DNA of 64,000 nucleotides from Actinoplanes teichomyceticus ATCC 31121. GTDB taxonomy: Bacteria > Actinomycetota > Actinomycetes > Mycobacteriales > Micromonosporaceae. How positions within the stretch are numbered: position 1 is the first letter of the stretch; the number at the start of each line of letters is the position of its first letter. Positions 60,984 to 64,000 of the stretch are shown here, piece after piece. The position numbers and the translations under genes were made by a program. The stretch covers positions 4,737,001 to 4,801,000 of the forward strand of contig NZ_CP023865.1 of the NCBI RefSeq assembly GCF_003711105.1, read 5' to 3'. Below the pieces are notes generated by a model. The model was given only the letters and a program-made list of their open reading frames with translations, had not been told where the DNA came from and did not search any database.

Positions 60984-62606
60984 GTGACGCACCGGGTGTT
61001 CAACCAGCCGCCACCGCTTGTCGGGCACGACGTCGCCGCCGACGCCGCGCTGATCGAGGCGCTCGAGCGGGAGGGCGCCGGCTGGGCCGCCGCCGACCTG
61101 CACCAGCTCGGCGTGCGGGCCGGCGGCGAGGAGGCCCAGCGGTGGGGTGACGAGGCGAACCGGCACGAGCCGCGGCTGCGCACCCACGACCGGTACGGCC
61201 ACCGCCTGGACGAGGTCGACTTCCACCCCGCCTGGCACCGCCTGATGGACGTCGCGGTGTCCGCGGGGCTGGCCGGCGCGGCGTGGGCCGACCCGCGCCC
61301 GGGCGCGCACGTGGCCCGCGCCGCCGGGCTCTACGTCTGGTCGCAGCCGGAGGCCGGCCACATCTGCCCGATCTCGATGACCTACGCCGTCGTCCCGGCG
61401 CTGCGCCACAACCCGGAGCTGGCCGAGCGGTACGAACCGCTGCTGACCAGCCGCTCGTACGACCCCGGCCTGCGCGCCCCGGCCGGCAAGAGCGGCCTGC
61501 TCGCCGGTATGGGCATGACCGAGAAGCAGGGTGGCTCGGACGTGCGCGCCAACACCACGACCGCGGTCCCCGGCGACGCCGGCACCTGGCGCCTGACCGG
61601 CCACAAGTGGTTCACCAGCGCCCCGATGTGCGACCTGTTCCTGGTCCTGGCCCAGGCCCCGGGCGGGCTGTCCTGCTTCCTGGTGCCGCGCGTGCTGCCC
61701 GACGGCACCCGCAACGTTTTCCGCATCCAGCGGCTCAAGGACAAGCTCGGCAACCGCAGCAACGCCTCCAGCGAGCCGGAGTTCGACGGCACGGTCGCCT
61801 GGCTGGTCGGCGGCGAGGGCCAGGGCGTGCGCACCATCATCGAGATGGTGTCGATGACCCGGCTGGACTGCGTGACCGGCTCCGCGTCCGGGATGCGCGC
61901 CGCCCTCGCCCAGGCCGTGCACCACGCGCGGCACCGCCACGCGTTCGGCGGCCCGCTGATCGCCAAGCCGGCCATGCGCGCCGTGCTCGCCGATCTCGCG
62001 ATCGAGAGCGAGGCGGCGACCGCGCTGGCCATGCGACTGGCCGGGGCGGTCGACCGGGCGGTCCGCGGCGACCGCGCCGAACAGGCGTTCCGCCGGCTGG
62101 CCATCCCGGTCGGCAAGTTCTGGGTGTGCAAGCGGCAGCCGGCTGTGGTCGGTGAGGCCCTGGAGTGCCTGGGCGGCAACGGCTACGTGGAGGACTCCGG
62201 CCTGCCCCGGCTCTACCGCGACGCCCCGCTCAACTCGATCTGGGAGGGTTCCGGCAACGTCCAGGCCCTGGACGTGTTGCGCGCGCTGCGCCGGGAGCCG
62301 GAGAGCCTGGAGGCCTTCCTGGCCGAGGCCGACGCCGCCGCCGGCGCCGACCGGCGCCTCGACGACGCGGCGCGACGGCTGCGCGACCAGCTCGCCGATC
62401 CGGACCACCCGGAGTCGCGTGCTCGCCGGATCGTCGAGCAGATGGCCCTGGTCCTGCAGGGTTCCCTGCTGGTCCGGCACGCCCCGGCGGCGGTCGCCGA
62501 CGCGTTCTGCGCCAGCCGGCTGGGCGGCGACTGGGGCCTCTCGTTCGGCACCCTGCCCGCCGGCACGGACACCGCGGCGATCGTCGAGCGGGCCGCTCCC
62601 GCCTGA
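60984..62606 (+). CDS. AidB-like acyl-CoA dehydrogenase family protein
   Basis: 540 residues, longer than standard acyl-CoA dehydrogenases and right for AidB: opening THRVFNQPPPLVGHDVAADAALIEA, LLAGMGMTEKQGGSDVRANTT (FAD region), TGHKWFTSAPMCDLFLVLA, and ECLGGNGYVEDSGLPRLYRD near the C-terminus. AidB binds DNA and protects it from alkylation damage in E. coli; actinomycete relatives may be true acyl-CoA dehydrogenases. I kept the GTG at 60984. The 3' end, including the stop, is the first unit of a 23-bp tandem array. Confidence 0.9.
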   Translation: MTHRVFNQPPPLVGHDVAADAALIEALEREGAGWAAADLHQLGVRAGGEEAQRWGDEANRHEPRLRTHDRYGHRLDEVDFHPAWHRLMDVAVSAGLAGAAWADPRPGAHVARAAGLYVWSQPEAGHICPISMTYAVVPALRHNPELAERYEPLLTSRSYDPGLRAPAGKSGLLAGMGMTEKQGGSDVRANTTTAVPGDAGTWRLTGHKWFTSAPMCDLFLVLAQAPGGLSCFLVPRVLPDGTRNVFRIQRLKDKLGNRSNASSEPEFDGTVAWLVGGEGQGVRTIIEMVSMTRLDCVTGSASGMRAALAQAVHHARHRHAFGGPLIAKPAMRAVLADLAIESEAATALAMRLAGAVDRAVRGDRAEQAFRRLAIPVGKFWVCKRQPAVVGEALECLGGNGYVEDSGLPRLYRDAPLNSIWEGSGNVQALDVLRALRREPESLEAFLAEADAAAGADRRLDDAARRLRDQLADPDHPESRARRIVEQMALVLQGSLLVRHAPAAVADAFCASRLGGDWGLSFGTLPAGTDTAAIVERAAPA

Positions 62607-62726
62607 CAACCCGGGCCACTCCCGCCTGACAACCCGGCCCACTCCCGCCTGTAGACCGGGGCCACTCCCGCCTGACAACCCGGCCCGCTCCCGCCTGTAG
62701 ACCGGGGCCACTCCCGCCTGACAACC
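62589..62726. repeat. Six tandem 23-bp units overlapping the end of the AidB-like gene
   Basis: Units at 62589, 62612, 62635, 62658, 62681 and 62704 of the type CGGGCCACTCCCGCCTGACA plus ACC. The first contains the gene's last codons and TGA stop; units 3 and 5 carry TGTAGACC instead of TGACAACC. Confidence 0.92.
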
Positions 62727-62769
62727 GGGGCGGTCCTCAACCGTGGGCCGGGCGGGCCGATCGGGGGAC

Positions 62770-64000
62770 GTGCGCAACGGACGGGTCGGGCTGTGGGCGG
62801 TGTGGCTGGTGGTGGCCGCCGTCGCCGCGCTGTGCTTGCCGCTGGCGCCCGGGAACACCCTGCCGACCAAGATCTACGGGAACGCGGTCGGGGTCTCGGC
62901 GGTGCTGATGGCGTGCGCCGGTGTGCTGCGCAACCGGCCGGAGCACCGCGGGCCGTGGCTGATGCTCGTCGCCGGGATGGCGCTGCTGGTCGCCGGGGAC
63001 GTCACCTACGACGTGACCGAGCTGCGGCTGGGCGAGTACCCGTACCCGCACTGGGCGGACGCGCTGTACCTGTGCGCGTACCCGCTCCTGCTGATCCCCG
63101 GGATGGTCCGGCTCAGCCGCGGCAACGGCGACCGGGATCGCGGCGGCCTGATCGACGCCGCGGTCATCTCCACCGGGGTCGGGCTGATCTACTACGTCTT
63201 CGTGGTCGGACCGGCGCTGACCACCGCCGGCACCCCGCTGCCGGAGCGCTTCGTCACCATCGGCTACCCGCTGTGCGACGTGATGCTCACCGCCGCGGTC
63301 GCCCGGATGCTGACCCGGCCGGAGAACCGGACCCCGAGCCTGCGGCTGCTGGGCCTCGGCTCGATCATCATGCTGGCCGGTGACCTGGTCTACACGACGA
63401 TGTCGGCCACCGCCGAGTACTCCGGCGGCATCATCGACTCGGCGTTCCTGCTGGCCTACGTCTGCTGGGCGGCCGCCGCGCTGCACCCGAGCATGCGGCG
63501 GCGCCCGCGGACCGGGATCGACCCGCACCGGGTCGGCAGCCGCCGGCTCGCCGTACTGGCCGCGTGCTCGCTGCTGGCGCCGGGGCTGCTGGTGCTGCAG
63601 GGGGTCCAGGATCCGCGGAACATCGCGTGGGCCGGCATCGGCGCCGGGGCGGTGACGCTGTTCCTGCTGGTGATCGCCCGCAGCTGGGGTTTCGTGAAGC
63701 AGGTGCAGCGGCAGGCCGGCCGGCTCGAGGACCTGGCGATGCACGACGAGCTGACCGGGCTGTCCAACCGCCGCGGGTTCGAGCGGCGCCTCACCGGCGC
63801 GCTGGCCACCGGCTCGCCGTACGTGCTGCTGCTCGACCTGAACGGTTTCAAGTCGGTCAACGACCGGTTCGGCCACGCCGTCGGCGACGAGCTGCTCGTG
63901 GTGATCGCGCACCGGCTCGCCGCCGCGCTGCCGGCCGAGGCGGTGGTCTCCCGGATGGGCGGCGACGAGTTCGCCGTGCTGCTGCCGGCGCACGCCGCGG
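62770..64000 (+). CDS. Membrane-bound GGDEF (diguanylate cyclase) protein, 3' end outside the window
   Basis: 410 codons are visible. The N-terminal region has about nine hydrophobic helices (WAVWLVVAAVAALCLPLAPG, and so on to about residue 300), a membrane sensor without a named domain that I can identify. A GGDEF domain begins near residue 320: LAMHDELTGLSNRRGFERRL, LLLDLNGFKSVNDRFGHAVG and RMGGDEFAVLL (395 on) with an intact GGDEF site. It should make cyclic di-GMP. The RxxD inhibitory site expected five residues before GGDEF is absent. An EAL domain could follow beyond the edge. GTG at 62770 or 62743; no ribosome-binding site decides. Confidence 0.9.
   Translation, partial: MRNGRVGLWAVWLVVAAVAALCLPLAPGNTLPTKIYGNAVGVSAVLMACAGVLRNRPEHRGPWLMLVAGMALLVAGDVTYDVTELRLGEYPYPHWADALYLCAYPLLLIPGMVRLSRGNGDRDRGGLIDAAVISTGVGLIYYVFVVGPALTTAGTPLPERFVTIGYPLCDVMLTAAVARMLTRPENRTPSLRLLGLGSIIMLAGDLVYTTMSATAEYSGGIIDSAFLLAYVCWAAAALHPSMRRRPRTGIDPHRVGSRRLAVLAACSLLAPGLLVLQGVQDPRNIAWAGIGAGAVTLFLLVIARSWGFVKQVQRQAGRLEDLAMHDELTGLSNRRGFERRLTGALATGSPYVLLLDLNGFKSVNDRFGHAVGDELLVVIAHRLAAALPAEAVVSRMGGDEFAVLLPAHAA

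Noticed and set aside
62737..63993. Minus-strand open frame opposite the GGDEF gene
   Set aside because: The plus strand encodes membrane helices and an intact GGDEF motif; the minus frame is Gln/Arg-rich noise.

Overview
The window is 64 kb of very high-GC DNA (about 72 percent by eye) with strongly GC-biased third codon positions, many GTG/TTG starts and short 4-bp ATGA/GTGA gene overlaps. The gene content (RamB-type regulator next to aceA/aceB, MptB-type GT-C mannosyltransferase, DUF2252, DUF1800/DUF1501 pair, DUF6292, DUF2690, AA10 LPMO, NarL-type two-component pairs) points to a filamentous actinomycete. The mix resembles Micromonosporaceae (Actinoplanes-like), but that placement is an inference. 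I see no rRNA, tRNA, CRISPR array, phage or integrative-element genes, so this reads as chromosomal backbone.

Layout. 1-8.8 kb: lipoprotein fragment, S4 protein, YcnI-like copper protein, DHH phosphoesterase, zwf, STAS protein, ROK protein, and a Tat-exported DUF1800/DUF1501 pair. 8.8-16.1 kb: an L-arabinose/monosaccharide locus on the minus strand: LacI-type regulator, a TTGACA promoter overlapped by a LacI operator, a long leader with a candidate small ORF, araA, then sugar-binding lipoprotein, ATPase and permease. A second matching operator lies between lacI and a divergent DUF2252 gene. 16.1-22.8 kb: DUF2252, a 62-codon repeat ORF, a PPOX protein, mptB, a frameshifted pirin gene, a DUF6292 gene and about 870 bp without a gene. 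22.8-29.5 kb: one 2,240-codon gene for a mostly disordered, repeat-rich protein with a C-terminal TPR-like domain. 29.5-34.4 kb: EamA transporter, a decayed MacB-type permease remnant, L,D-transpeptidase, CAP protein and acyltransferase.

34.6-43.9 kb holds a tightly coupled chemosensory operon: cheW, cheR-TPR (frameshifted), cheW, MCP, cheA with receiver, cheB, and a triple-receiver histidine kinase. This is the component set of the Pseudomonas Wsp/ACF class, but the last gene is a kinase, not a WspR-type diguanylate cyclase. 43.9-49.1 kb: a MacB-like ABC exporter divergent from a NarL-type two-component system. 49.8-52.3 kb: three exported proteins (DUF2690, a DUF305-like lipoprotein, an AA10 LPMO with CBM5/12). 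52.4-56.9 kb: ramB divergent from aceA-aceB (glyoxylate shunt). 57-62.6 kb: pterin dehydratase-VOC fusion, RidA, two PAP2 phosphatases, azoR with divergent marR, and an AidB-like acyl-CoA dehydrogenase. The window ends inside a membrane GGDEF protein.

The main oddity is the number of short tandem repeats: at least a dozen arrays with 15-54 bp units. Several are in frame inside genes (mptB, the giant gene, cheR, the DUF305-like gene). Two (after the AidB-like gene and after mptB) begin inside the gene's own 3' end and copy its stop codon. Two genes, pirin and cheR, each carry one frameshift whose repair restores a family-typical C-terminus.
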